A program made the translations under genes and the position numbers. A DNA stretch of 64,000 nt from Hoplostethus atlanticus. Its lineage: Eukaryota; Chordata; Actinopteri; Trachichthyiformes; Trachichthyidae. Positions within the stretch are counted from its first letter, which is position 1; each line of letters starts with the position of its first letter. Positions 45,533 through 56,547 of this stretch are shown piece by piece. Location: assembly GCA_034670405.1 (NCBI GenBank), contig JAXDDX010000337.1, positions 62,001 to 126,000 of the forward strand, read 5' to 3'. The notes beneath the pieces were generated by a model. It had not been told where the DNA came from. It made no database searches and was given only the letters and a program-made list of their open reading frames with translations.

Positions 45533-47178
45533 GGCCGAATCCCAATTCACCCCTTCGCCCTACCCCTTAGCCCTTCCCCCCCGTTTTGCGCGTTCACGTG
45601 TAGGGGTAGGGTTGTCCCAATTCTTGTTGGGATCGAGGGGTAGGGCAAGTGTTAGGGCTACATGGCCCTCCAAACGGAGATTTTTCAGGGGCACACTACA
45701 AACCGATGGTTATGAGAAGTCTCCCAGAATGACCTGCGAATCAACTGGAAGATCATGGCGAACGTGACACTACCATCAAAGTGTGTAGTATTTTCTTCGT
45801 TAATAAAGATTTAAAAAATATTCTTAGTTTAATGTCGTTTCAATGTATTATAGACCTTTTCTTTATAACAAGCATAACAAAAAAACGCTAGTATGCCGAT
45901 GTCTCTACCTCGCTAGTTAGCGTTACAACATTGTTTTTAGGCTGATTTGTGCATGACAGTCCCGCATTTTGACATATTTCCATGTCGCATTTCCCCCATT
46001 TGATGGCATATGACGCCCGAAATATAACTAAAGTCCAGCAGCGAAGTTGCTGCACTTGTTACGCTCCTCTAATATCAGTGCAGACTGGCAGGGTAACGTT
46101 AGGAGCACGGCTTGCTATCCTACAGAGCACCGCTAACGCTATTCTGTCATGAACTGGCCCGGTAATGAAGCAGTGGTCTTTTTTATTTGATGACTTGTTT
46201 GATCGATTGGTAGCGTGAAACGTTGTTACGGCCAGCCGTATTTTCATTGTGTTGGAGAGTGAGAGCTCCCTTTTTTTCTGTCAAGATCTATGTCAATCCA
46301 CAGGTGGCGTTTCCAGCGCAGGGATTGGCCGATCCAGAAGAGGCCGGTCTATTTAACTTCCGGGTTCTCGGACGTACGACGAGGGTCGATGCTTGACAGC
46401 GGCGCCTCCTCGATTTGCGATCTCTTGACTTTGTGAATATTAGATAATCCTGTTGTTTGCTTGTTGTGGTTGTTGATTAGCTTAGCTTGAACTCTCTTGT
46501 AAATCTCTGTAAATATTCCGGGCACTTGTATAACTTTGTATAACACTTGTATAGCACGAAGCAGTAAGGGTGGATCGCCATTTTTGTTTAATCCCTGTTT
46601 TCTCTTGTTTTTGGTTCGGTTTACGTAGGTAGGTTTAGCAAATGTCTTTTTGTTTGTTTCTTTTACTCGGTTAGGGTTTAGGTAAGAGATTATTGAGGAA
46701 AGTGTTTTGTTTATTGTTTTGGCCATTGGCTCACCCTGACGTCCAGCTTCACTTATTGTATATGTCACTGTGTGTAAATAAACTGCTCACTTTTGCACTT
46801 ATTTACGTTCTTTGTTTCTATTTTATGTTGCGCTTCCGACTCCTAGACCGGGGACGTAACAAACGTATAAATTGTGAACGAATCGCTAACGAATGCTTTT
46901 CTATCGCCATCAGATGAATGGCAAATGTCGCTGTGATAATACCATTATTGCCATAGTAATGTCTGCTAACGGCGTTCCATAGTATAGTATACAAACTTGT
47001 CGCGTCTGTTTACGTAAACGTCATCGATGACGTATCAGGGTCTTGAAGGGTTGTCCCATTTCATAGGGAGAGATTTCAACCACTACCCCTTGTGACTCTG
47101 TTCCGAGGGCCAAGCCGAAGGGCGAGGGAGCCCTCGAAAACGAGCCGTAGGGGTGAAAATGAGAATTGGGATTTGGCC
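45533..47178. mobile_element. PIF/Harbinger-like element, 1.65 kb, with nested LTR
   Basis: Ends GGCCGAATCCCAATTC and GAATTGGGATTTGGCC, subterminal GAAGGG/CCTTCG-rich parts, and the 3-bp duplication TAA (45530-45532 and 47179-47181). No transposase is visible. Removing the solo LTR at 46224-46861 leaves about 1.0 kb. Confidence 0.65.
46224..46861 (+). mobile_element. Solo LTR, family D
   Basis: Begins TGTTACGGCC and ends GGGGACGTAACA (7-bp inverted ends), with the exact 5-bp duplication AACGT (46219-46223 and 46862-46866). A TCTATTTAAC box lies near 46350 and AATAAA near 46777. No internal sequence. Confidence 0.85.
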
Positions 47179-47181
47179 TAA

Positions 47182-48331
47182 ATCCCATACAGTAACAGTT
47201 AATGCGTCTCCTAGCAACCATGGAAACATTTTGACATATATTCACAAGATACTTTCTTATTTCAATGAATTTGCTAAATTTAAATAATTTAGAAAATAAA
47301 ATAATACTGTCATCAAATAATTATTTCTATAAATTGTAGCTGTTTTCTAAAAGCACAGCCACTGCTGACCACTCATGGTTAAATGGGGTTGCCTAGCAAC
47401 GCTCTGAACCGTGACTGTATCCCCGATACAGCCTACATCATTTTATATTTTTTATTTTCTATTAACGTTACACTTTATGTTTGATAGTGTAGCGTATAGG
47501 GTAATAGTGTTGAACATTAGGATGGCGGAACATTGTTTGAACAACATCGCGTTTCAGTCGGATCAGTGTTACGGGAACACCGATTAAGCTGCAATTGTGT
47601 TTTAGCCTGATATCGGGGCAGGCTAGTTTCAAAGCATAAGTTGCCACAGAAACTTAGCTTGAACTATGCTGAGCTTGCTTTGTGAAACCGAATAAACCTG
47701 AAAATGAGCCAGACTAAGTTGTAAGCTCTTTGTGGAACACCCCTCTGGTGTCGGACTGTGGAGTGAGAGCCAGCGGTATAGCACATTTAATTTACCTGTT
47801 TTTATTTATTCTTTTGTGTCTTCACTTCATTATAAAGCGCTTTGAGCTACACCCCCTGTATGAAAGGTGCTATATAAATAAAGTTGTATTAGATCTGAAG
47901 AATCAGCCCTGGCTACTGGTGGAACTGGAAAGCTGCCATTCAATACATTTTTGTTTATTGTGGGATTGTAGATGTTTTATTTTGGAAGAGACCATAGTTC
48001 TTTATGAGCTGAATAATAACATGTAGCCCAATGAATCAACATTTAATCAAACATAACGTTTTAGTCATGGCAAGCTGCTAACATCACGGTCTTATGCCAT
48101 AAAAGAACGCTGCTAAATAGTTTAGCTCAGCACAATTCAGAGCGGGCCCTTTAAGGTGTAACAGCACACAGTTTGAACACTGACCAATCAAAAGCCTTGT
48201 CCCACCTACTTCATTTGCATGCATGCTGTCCACTAGTAGTATTAGGCGGGAATGCGCCCATACAAGGCAGCTGCTATTTTAAAATCATTGGTTGAATTTT
48301 TGCTCATCGGTTAAGGAAATATTTCGCAAAC
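47182..48331. other. Non-coding; RTE-like tail and promoter region of next gene
   Basis: Near 47835-47885 AAAGCGCTTTGAG...GTGCTATATAAATAAAG is the tail motif of fish RTE-type retroposons. The last 200 bp before 48332 form the putative promoter of the integrase-core gene, listed separately. I see no other gene. Confidence 0.4.
48180..48331 (+). promoter_or_regulatory. Putative promoter of integrase-core gene
   Basis: A CCAAT box (48184-48188) and a perfect octamer ATTTGCAT (48213-48220) lie 110-150 bp upstream of the ATG. A GGCGGGAATGCGCCC stretch (near 48246) resembles an E2F site. There is no TATA box. Confidence 0.4.
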
Positions 48332-48593
48332 ATGGCGGACGCCGTCCTGAGGCGTATTAGAAGACGATGTACTGCAATTGAACGAGCATATCACCAAGGA
48401 TCTGCAGGTCGAACAGAAGTGCACGCTATCTACATCTCTATTGCTAATATGAGAAGAGTGGAAGATAGTATCAGCGCCGAGGCTATGCGGGATATAGTTG
48501 TGAGTCTCACAGATCTCAGATCTGTCATCACTGCGCCCCCATCCTCCAATGCATTACGTGCCGGTTTTCATGCAGCACATCGTTTGCATTCAG
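48332..48593 (+). CDS. Integrase-core gene, exon 1
   Basis: Starts ATGGCGGACGCC (good context, AAACATGG) and encodes about 87 residues: arginine-rich start MADAVLRRIRRRC, then a helical stretch. It ends CATTCAG before the donor GTAAGC, in phase 1, which joins exactly to the exon at 51513 (HSG-RRGRP). The N-terminal part has no motif I can name. Confidence 0.6.
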
Positions 48594-48757
48594 GTAAGCC
48601 AAGTTAGGCAATAATATTATTTCCCTGTTTCGGTTTGTCAGATATGGACTTGGGATGCCAAAATTAAAATTGGGGCGTTAAAATTAAAACGTTTCCGGTT
48701 CATTTCCAGTAGTGGGCAAACAACTTCCGCGCCAATGTATCTTAACGTGCCAAGTAT

Positions 48758-50444
48758 GTATCTCTGCAGACCGGAGACTTGAGAGGGGGCGGGGAGTGGG
48801 CGTGTCAACTGTCAATCATGTTTTAATTTTACCAATTAGAGGCTTACAATCCTCTGTCAATCAAAAACGTATTTCACCAATACACCGCCTGAACCAGTTG
48901 TCAAACCGTTTTTAATTCAGCGAATCACTTCACAGTATTATAAGGAGGGAGGTACACAAACAACTCACGCTCCATCCGTTAGTTTTTACGGTTTAGGCCT
49001 ATACTACAGGGATTTCCTTTGCTTTGCAGACATTATTGCTTCATTAGATTCAACCGAAGAGGTTGCGATGATACAGCAGTCTGACAATAAATATCCGTAA
49101 GATCGTTATTGTAAAATAACGTTAGCCTTGGGTTCGCCATTGGTGTGCCTGTTTAAAATGTTGATTAAAAACGTTGCTGTCTGTTGATACTTGGATCCTG
49201 ATACTTGACAGCTGACTTGACATGTGACTCTAGATACCATAAATATATACTATAAATCATATACTGATGTGATTAATACCATGTTGTGTTGACTGCTACT
49301 ATTCCTGGCTCATCCGCGGCCTGGTAACTGGTGAATTGACTTGCATCAATTTATAGAATGATCATATTTATTTATCACTTTTCAGAGAAATGTAGAGCAT
49401 TTATAAACCGAATAATACAAATATATTCATAGCATCACACAATTGGAGCTAACTGGTTCATCTGAATAATGAATATGTATGTTTTTATAACAGCTACCCC
49501 TCTTCTGCCCTCCTCCACTCCTTGGAGGAATAAAAGTAGAAGAAATGTGAAAGAACTTCAATAGAGTGTGTCAAAGAATGTATTGCACCTAATAAATTAC
49601 AAATTTACAGTGGGGCTGGGAGTCCAGGGATTGGTGATGGAGGTGGTGCAGGAAGTGGTGCTGCGGATTTGATGAGGCATCTGTTATTGTTGGATGCATC
49701 TAAAACTAAAACAACAAAACATCATTACAGACAGCAGTCTGTCTTTACAACATAAATAGGCCACTATACTTTATATAGGCTAAGTAACAACCAAACTCAT
49801 TGAGGGGTGAGATCATTTGGGGTCGTGCATGGCTCGTGACATATTCAATAAATCAAATTAAAATACCAACTTATTACACAAACCCACATGTTGTCCAGCT
49901 AACGTTAACCTAATGATCTGTCCATTCGTGTTAACGTTACATGCACTTGGATTGTTAAACTGTTAGCTAGTAGACTAACGTTATCTTATAATGGACAGAA
50001 GCTAACATTAGCTAACTTTACATTAGCGATAGTTTTTCAACATTCGGTCTAAGTTGAACGCCACATGAATATGATGACTTTGTATTAATAATAGTTACCT
50101 AGTTATTAACTTTAACGGTTATTACATTGATTGAACATGTTACAAAACCTCATTTAAAATAGATTAGCCTATTCTTTCGCTCATGGCAACTTACCTCTGA
50201 AAAAGGCAAAAAGGAAAAAGTTTGGAACTAACGGTCTCAAGAGGGAGGACTGCAGTTGGACCCTTCTCGAAAGATGATTAGCCGAATTAAAAACTGATTG
50301 ACAACTGGTTCAGACGGCGTATTGGTGACATTTGTTTTTGATTGACAGACGATTGTAAGCCTCTGATTGGCCAAATTAAAAAATGATTGACAGTTGCCAC
50401 GCCCATTCCCCGCCCCCTCTCAAGTCTCCGGTCTGCAGAGATAC
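48758..50444. repeat. Inverted repeats of about 165 bp, 1.36 kb apart (intron 1)
   Basis: The left arm 48758-48922 (GTATCTCTGCAGACCGGAG) and right arm 50280-50444 are reverse complements with roughly 85-90 % identity. They could be long terminal inverted repeats of a foldback element. No target duplication was found, and the enclosed 1.36 kb has no coding frame I recognise. Confidence 0.7.
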
Positions 50445-50489
50445 CCTACTCCCATCCCACACCCAGACACAGTACACATCCGGGAGGAT

Positions 50490-50792
50490 AATATGACGAA
50501 ATGGCCAAATATAACATTTGGCAAAATATGTTCCTACTTCGTGGAATCGATGGCGGTAACGTTAGATGGTAACGCAATGGAAAATCTGAAAAGCTCAGAG
50601 GCATATCAGTATCTCCACAGCAACAAAGTTGGTAGTGTACTAACCTACAAACACGACAGATTTGTCTATTTGAAATCTATTGTTGAACCAAGCCAGTGTC
50701 TTAAAAACAGCTGGCATAATGCGTGGGTTGTGGTAACGGAGGAAGGAGAGGTGGAGACCGGGATGCAGTTGTGTAGCAGGATCATGACATAA
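50490..50792 (+). pseudogene. Fragment resembling N-terminal part of YqaJ/SWIM fish gene
   Basis: The frame has WPNITFGKICSYFVESM, SSEAYQYLHSNKVG, then HNAWVVVTEEGEVETG. I recall this arrangement just ahead of the SWIM zinc finger (CxCxnCxH) in multicopy fish proteins with a YqaJ-type exonuclease domain. The SWIM cysteines and the nuclease are absent. It lies in intron 1 of the integrase-core gene, between the right inverted-repeat arm and a solo LTR. Confidence 0.45.
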
Positions 50793-50822
50793 CTTTATGA
50801 CATGTTTCATGACATTAGCGTA

Positions 50823-51432
50823 TGTGGCAAGTTGCCACCGTACCGGGGTTCGTGACAGACAGAGACACAAGGCATGAGGAGAGTCAAGTGGCCAGCAGGG
50901 CCGTTTTATTAACACCAACCATAAACCCGGCCCCGGTGTTGACGGCAGTTGGTAGCGCCGTCTCCCTCCGCCGACGCACCTCAGTCCTCCCCGGTGGGTC
51001 AGCCGCGGAACCCCAAAGCCGGCCAGCCTGCCAGGCTTCCAGGGGCATCCCGCCCCAACCCCGACTGTCACCAGCTTTTCCAGGCGGCTCCCGACTGCAC
51101 CCCCGGGGACCTCCGTCGGTTGTCGCCGCGCGCTCTCCCACTCCGTCCTCTCCAGCTCGCGCCCTCGCCTCCGTCCCGGCACTCCAGCCGCAGACCCTCA
51201 CTCAGACGCGGCTGCTGCTGGCTTGCTCTCCGCTCCTCCAGTCCGCCGGCCCTCGATCCTCCCGATCGCTGCCGGCTCCTGCATCCACGCCGCCAGCCTC
51301 TCACACTGGCGCGTCCCTCACGCTCACACATCCACACACAGGTTAAAAAGGCCCGGCTGCAATCAGCTTTAATTGGCCGCAGCCGCTGAGACCAGCCGAA
51401 CCTATCACCCTCCCCCCCTGCAGTCTGCCACA
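50823..51432 (-). mobile_element. Solo LTR, family A, copy 3
   Basis: Begins TGTGGCAAGTTGCC and ends AGTCTGCCACA, so it is inverted relative to copies 1 and 2. The exact 5-bp duplication GCGTA flanks it (50818-50822 and 51433-51437). It lies in intron 1 of the integrase-core gene. The 50822-51389 open frames on both strands are not genes. Confidence 0.85.
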
Positions 51433-51512
51433 GCGTATTATTGTATTGTTCATGTATTAATTGTACTATTCATGTATTAATATTCCTTAATTGTTTTATT
51501 TCCTTATTATAG

Positions 51513-51737
51513 GAAGACGAGGGAGACCTGCCCTTGACATTACAAGGGAGCAAATTGAGTTGCTCCTCACTCAAGGCTTCACAGTGAGAGCCATGGCAAG
51601 GATGTTGGGCTGTTCCTCCTCATACCTGCATAAAAAATTTAAATCTTTTCAGAAACAGATTCACTCCCATTAGTGATACTCACCTAGAAGAACACGTCAG
51701 GAGACTCCACAACCAGTTTCCAAAATCGGGCTCAGAA
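51513..51737 (+). CDS. Integrase-core gene, exon 2 (helix-turn-helix), with frameshift
   Basis: After TTATTATAG it encodes GRRGRPALDITREQIELLLT, a helix-turn-helix-like segment (GFTVRAMARMLGCSSSYLHK), and in another frame ISDTHLEEHVRRLHNQFPKS before the donor GTAAGC at 51738. The two halves are one base out of step around 51640-51665, so this copy has a frameshift or a sequence error. HTH followed by an rve core is the layout of bacterial IS3 and of some eukaryotic transposases. Confidence 0.6.
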
Positions 51738-51833
51738 GTAAGCGTACAACATATTCCCTTGTAGGTTTTATGTATATCCTTTTTATACAATATGTACTTA
51801 TCTTAATTGTCTTGAATTATGAACTCCTTTCAG

Positions 51834-52018
51834 ATGATGAGGGCGTACCTGCATGCCAACGGGATTGTGGTACAAAGAAGAAGAGTTCGAGAGACCCTTA
51901 ACCGCATTGATCCAGCTGCTGCAGCCCAGAGATGGAGCCAGACTGTGGCTAGGAGAACATACTATGTGCCATTTCCTAACAGTTTGTGGCACATAGATGG
52001 CCATATGCGTCTCATTCG
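51834..52018 (+). CDS. Integrase-core gene, exon 3 (first catalytic Asp)
   Basis: After CTCCTTTCAG, in phase 0. It encodes MMRAYLHANGIVVQRRRVRE, then SLWHIDGHMRLIR, where the D of WHID is the first catalytic residue of the integrase (RNase H-like) fold. It ends CG before the donor GTAATC, phase 2. Confidence 0.7.
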
Positions 52019-52295
52019 GTAATCAAGGGTCAGCTCTTGTATTTCTATGTACTGGTGGAGTATTAGGGAGCCATATTAGATGGATAGTGCGGACTCAATT
52101 TCACTGTGCATGTTTTATTTTTATTTTTTACATATGAACTCTTCCAAATCCAGCCTCGTTCTGTCTTTCATCATCTTCTTCCACTTTTTTAATCTCTAAT
52201 TAGTTCTAAATCTATTGGTGCAAATATAATGGAATAATCTATAAGAGTTTACATGTAATGAAGTAATCCATTATTTTATTTTAAATGTTTTACAG

Positions 52296-52926
52296 GTGGG
52301 GGTTTGTGACGCATGCTGGTATTGATGGGAACTCCAGACTAATAACTTACATCAACTGCAGCACAGACAACACAGCTTTGACAGTGTTGACTCATTTTGT
52401 TGGAGCCACCTGTCTGTATGGGTTACCCTCCAGAGTCAGATCGGACCACGGAGGGGAGAACACTCTGGTTGCTCTTTTAATTAACCTTCTGGGAGGAGGA
52501 CATACAAGGCACATTACAGGCAGGTCTGTACACAACCAACGTATTGAACGTCTTTGGAGAGATGTTTTCCAGCAGGTTGTGCACTACTTCTACATGCTTT
52601 TCTATTCGTTTGAAGATGAACAAATATTGGACCCTGAAGATAACACTCAGAAAATGGCACTACAAGTAGTTTACAAGCCAGAAATCCAAAAACGACTAGA
52701 TTTATTCAGATGTGCTTGGAACAACCACAGAATCAGAACGGCTAACAACCGTACAACAACACAAATTTGGATGGAGGGCATGCTAGCCAACAGTGACCAG
52801 GAGTCCACAGCTCTCAACAATGTCTTTGGAGATGACCCTTACAGCCAAGAAAATCTGGAAGCTGGCTTGGTAAGACATGGCGTACAGCTCACCCAGTTAC
52901 AGGCAAACAGTGAGGACCTTGAATGA
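52296..52926 (+). CDS. Integrase-core gene, exon 4 (rve domain, D and E)
   Basis: After TGTTTTACAG the frame continues with RWGFVTHAGIDGNSRLITYI, then LPSRVRSDHGGEN (second catalytic D) and HNQRIERLWRD (catalytic E), about 33 residues after the second D. It runs for 210 residues to the stop at 52924-52926 without a break. The spliced protein would be about 435 residues. The triad is intact. I recall related multicopy loci in fish and cnidarians. The family may be a domesticated or still mobile transposase (IS3EU- or Ginger-like), but I cannot place it firmly. Confidence 0.75.
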
Positions 52927-53193
52927 GCAGTGATTGTGTCACAACCTTTCGATAACCTCAGCTCTGATCAACAGCAGGATCTTCAAAATGCTATGGATGG
53001 AATAACAGACTTAAAGGACAGGTATCTGGTGTGTGCTAGAGAAATTCAAGACATTCTTCAAAGAACATAACACACACAAACCTTCAGACATTACCAGGGG
53101 GAAACCCCCATATTGTAAACATAGTGTGGAAGAATTTCTTATGATTCTATGTGCCCTTATGATTCTGTGGTGGCAATTCTTGTAATATCTTGT

Positions 53194-53199
53194 AATAAA
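53194..53199 (+). terminator. Polyadenylation signal of integrase-core gene
   Basis: AATAAA in CTTGTAATAAAGGC, 270 bp after the stop codon. Confidence 0.5.
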
Positions 53200-53347
53200 G
53201 GCTCACAAACGAGAGTGTCTTTCCTGGGTTTTATTCTCACACTTGCAAGCGGGCTCAAACAGCTTTCAACAGAGTATCTGGCTGAGAGAGCAAAGAGCTC
53301 TTCCCTCAGTTCCCCTTTATACCTTTCCATACGTCCATGGTGGTCTA

Positions 53348-55070
53348 CAGGGCCGTTTCTGAACATGTTGGGGCCCTAAGCGACATCTTACAGTGGGGCC
53401 CCCCCAAACCCAAACCACTGTAATTTTAATATCCCTGAATGAAAATGAATGACTAGGCATACTTTATTATCAATAAAGCTTTTAATTAACAAAACACAAT
53501 ATGAAAACAATAAATAACCATGTACAAGATTTTTTTTTAGAAGATCTGGGTGAACTGGTGGTGCACTGGATGGATGATGAGTATGTTGTGGTTCTGAAGT
53601 AACAGGTGGTTTCAGGCTGTTGATGTGATGTACCTGGGGAATCTGAATCTGGATCAGTTGGTATAAAAGAAAGAAAAGAAAATGTATAATATCAATTACT
53701 GTATAATATCTATATTGTAGGAGCCATTTGACCTGTTTTGGTTCATTTGTTATTTTTCTTTCTATAGCCTGGCGTCTTTGTGGAAGTGATAAACGGTGTC
53801 ACTACAATATTAATGTTAATATTAGCAGCAATAACAACAACACTAATCATCAACATCAACTTGTTACTCAGCAACATCATAATGACAACAGTGTTCACTC
53901 AAACATGACTTGAAAGAAACTATCCCATCATAGTGAGCAAGCAAACTAAGCATGTTGTTTAACCAGCAGCAGCTCGGTGGTTGTAACCTACCTGATGGTT
54001 GACTTGTCCGGTTGTCTCCTCTGGTACTAAAATACTTCTGAATAGCACCTAAAACACACAGAGACAACTTTTACAAAACAAAAACCACGTCAGACCAGGG
54101 GTAGGTCTACATTATGGGACTTTATTACACAATAGGCTAGATGAACATCTATCCAATAGACAACAATGTGCCTCGTCCACACACTACTCCGGTGGGTTGG
54201 AAGCCCTGAAACGGGACTTTTTAAACGATGCTGACCCGTTTTAGTTTTAAACTCCGGGAAACGGAGACTTTTGAAAACGTATCACGGTGTTAGCATGGAC
54301 GGAGATCATTTCTGAAACGGTGCTAAACGCTTGTGGACGGAGTATTAGTGTGGCTGTAGCCTGAGATCTATCATCCATTTTAGATTTCAGGAGACAATCA
54401 GCATTAAACAAGGTGGAGTAAGAAAACAAGAACAAGTGAAAATAAGAAAATCAGAACAAGTGAAAATAAGAAAATCAGAACAAGTGAGTGTCAAAGGTTC
54501 AACATGAATTAGGCTACAACTAAGTGCTCCTGAATATGAGCTGAAATTCAGCTGATGATGTTAGTATGTGTAGCCGATCGCGTTGGGGGGTTTCTAACAG
54601 TAAAGACAGATTTCTTGCCTGTACTGTAGGACCGTTTTTTCTCTTCAGATTTTTTCTTTTTTCTGCTCCAGATTGGTATGAGAGCTTCATCTTCCAATTG
54701 GGTTGTTGACAGTGTGTACATCGTTTCTTCTTCTTCGAGGTTTCACGGCAGTTGGCATCCATGATGTTGCATTACTGCCACCTTCAGGTTTTATTCTCCC
54801 TCAGTGTCCATTCATTGTAAAGCCGTCTTTCCAGTCGTCCTCAAAAAACTAAATAATAATTTCCCCATTCTAATATACTTTTAACCTTGTCCTCTACCCG
54901 CCCTATTTTCCGTAATTGTGTTATCATTTCTTGTCTTTCATGCGTAAATTATAATAAAAGTGCTATATAAAATATAGACATTTAGGAAAAAATAATAATA
55001 AAAAAAACCCACTGGTGGTTAGGGGGCCCATTGCAGTCGCTTATAATGCAAATAGGCAAAAACGGCCCTG
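53348..55070 (-). mobile_element. hAT element, 1.72 kb, degraded
   Basis: Ends CAGGGCCGTTTCTG and, reversed, CAGGGCCGTTTTTG, with the exact 8-bp duplication GTGGTCTA (53340-53347 and 55071-55078). On the minus strand from 54762 a frame reads MDANCRETSKKKKRC and MKLSYQSGAEKRKNLKRK, which fits the N-terminal start of TTF/ZMYM-type hAT transposases (KRSYPSGAEKRK-like). Catalytic parts are missing. A 24-bp unit (AAGAAAATCAGAACAAGTG) is repeated around 54428-54488. Confidence 0.8.
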
Positions 55071-55078
55071 GTGGTCTA

Positions 55079-55493
55079 AAACAGACATAGAACAATCCCA
55101 CAAAGTTCAGGTTAGGGCAGGGTCAGTTATACTGGGGCTGAGGGACAAAGCTTTAGCTGTAGTTTTCAATTACAATCAGGCTTTAGTTGTATTTTCCCAT
55201 TACAGAGTCCAACTAGACATGCTAGTTAGTATGACAAGATGAACTGTTGAATATATGGACTACATGTTCACACAGACCACCTCACATCACCTTGTAGATG
55301 TTTAGAAACTAGCCCCTTTGTTATTTCTTTCCTTATAATCTCTGCTCAGACTCCTCTCTGGCAGAGATCTGCATACCATACCTTGTGTGTACATCTCTCC
55401 TGAGCTGAGCTTGTTTGTGTTAATAAATATACTCAAGTAATTCATGACTCATAGACTCTTTGTCAATAACTGAATTTATTTGACACATGGTTT
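55079..55493. other. Non-coding stretch, no gene seen
   Basis: TTAATAAATATAC near 55420 could be the polyadenylation end of a retroelement fragment. Nothing else is recognised. On the minus strand this is also where the 3' UTR of the HECT gene would be. Confidence 0.35.
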
Positions 55494-55741
55494 CTACACC
55501 TTTCCAAATCCAAGAGATTCTCTTATGGCCTGGAAAAGCAGCTGATGCAGCTCGTCCTCTGAGACGCCTCTTGGAAGGTACAGGCACATCATGCAGGTTG
55601 ATGCATATGGCAAACGACGCAGGCCTGCCTCCTGGTCATAAAGGTCGATGCAGGGCTTCCTGGGAAAGCCCAGGGCAGGGACCTCATCTCCTCCCATGAT
55701 GAAAATAAGGAGTTCTTCAAAACTTAATTCTGTCACTTTGT
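55494..55741 (-). CDS. HECT gene, last exon with catalytic cysteine
   Basis: After TTTCCTGGCAG, phase 1. It encodes DKVTELSFEELLIFIMGGDE, VPALGFPRKPCIDLYDQEAG, then LPYASTCMMCLYLPRG and ends SLGFGKV, a typical HECT C-lobe tail. The catalytic cysteine codon is 55593-55595. It joins exactly to GAAG at 56309. Confidence 0.75.
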
Positions 55742-55980
55742 CTGCCAGGAAAAAAGTAAATCTAAGTAACAATTGCATTTATTTCTAAAATTAAATGTCT
55801 AACTTTACAAGATCAGGACTATATATATTTCAAGCCAGCCATTTATCAAAAATTCAGGGTATGTAAATATGACTGGCTTTAGAGTACACTTTTGAGACAA
55901 AAGGTACATTTGATTTGATTCACAATTAAAATGAAAATGCAATCTGTCAGTCCTCTCATCAAGGCGGGTCTTCAGTTAGG

Positions 55981-56074
55981 ACGTCACTTCCTCGTTCAAT
56001 GACTTCTCTTCTGTTCCTGGACCAGCTTTACAAGTATGGAACAGCAGAGAAGTCACTGAACGAGGAAGTGACGT
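55981..56074. repeat. 37-bp inverted repeat (hairpin) in HECT intron
   Basis: The arms 55981-56017 (ACGTCACTTCCTCGTTCA...) and 56038-56074 are reverse complements with about two mismatches and a 20-nt loop. Confidence 0.85.
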
Positions 56075-56308
56075 GGTGACATGAAAATGTAAATGAAATA
56101 GACAGGGAGCGCTGTTTCGCTTATTGCATTTGGATATTGTCCACTGTACAGCAGGTCAATAAAGTCCCCTATGGGCTTCCATAACATCACACAATTACAC
56201 TTTGAGTATTTGCCTTCTGTCACAGTACATTGTTTGTGTAGTGCGCAATTTAATTATTAAGATTTCATAATTAGTGCTGTAAAATTTTCATAAAGGAATA
56301 AAATGTAC

Positions 56309-56547
56309 CTTCAATCATGTTCAGAACCATCTCCCAGCTGTAGATGGTGTCCTCCTCTGCCTCACGATTGTTGGTTCCTCTACTGCTGTAGTTGTAGCTG
56401 AAGATTGCCTTGAATGCTGCCTTTGACAGTGGTTCCTGCATGTTCGTGAACAAAGGCAGGAAGGCAATCCAATTGTTCTTGATCAGGTCCCACAGATTCC
56501 CAAACTTGTTAATTCCCTCGGTGAATTGGTTTATCATCTTGACTGTT
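56309..56547 (-). CDS. HECT gene, penultimate exon
   Basis: Encodes TVKMINQFTEGINKFGNLWD, LIKNNWIAFLPLFTN, FKAIFSYNYSSRGTNNREAE and SWEMVLNMIE, the segment between N-lobe and C-lobe seen in this family. It starts after GTTTATAG in phase 2, matching the donor at 58868, and ends before the donor GTACAT. Confidence 0.7.

Larger units (their letters stand above)
44352..47745. mobile_element. Possible outer DNA transposon with nested insertions
   Basis: CTGTTCCACAAAGCAGG on the left (about 44359) faces CTCTTTGTGGAACACCCC on the right (about 47727-47744). Related ends (CTGTTCCAAGAAGCAGG) bound the Harbinger copy at 56796. Without the nested elements it is about 1.1 kb. The target duplication is not clear, so this is tentative. 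Confidence 0.4.
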
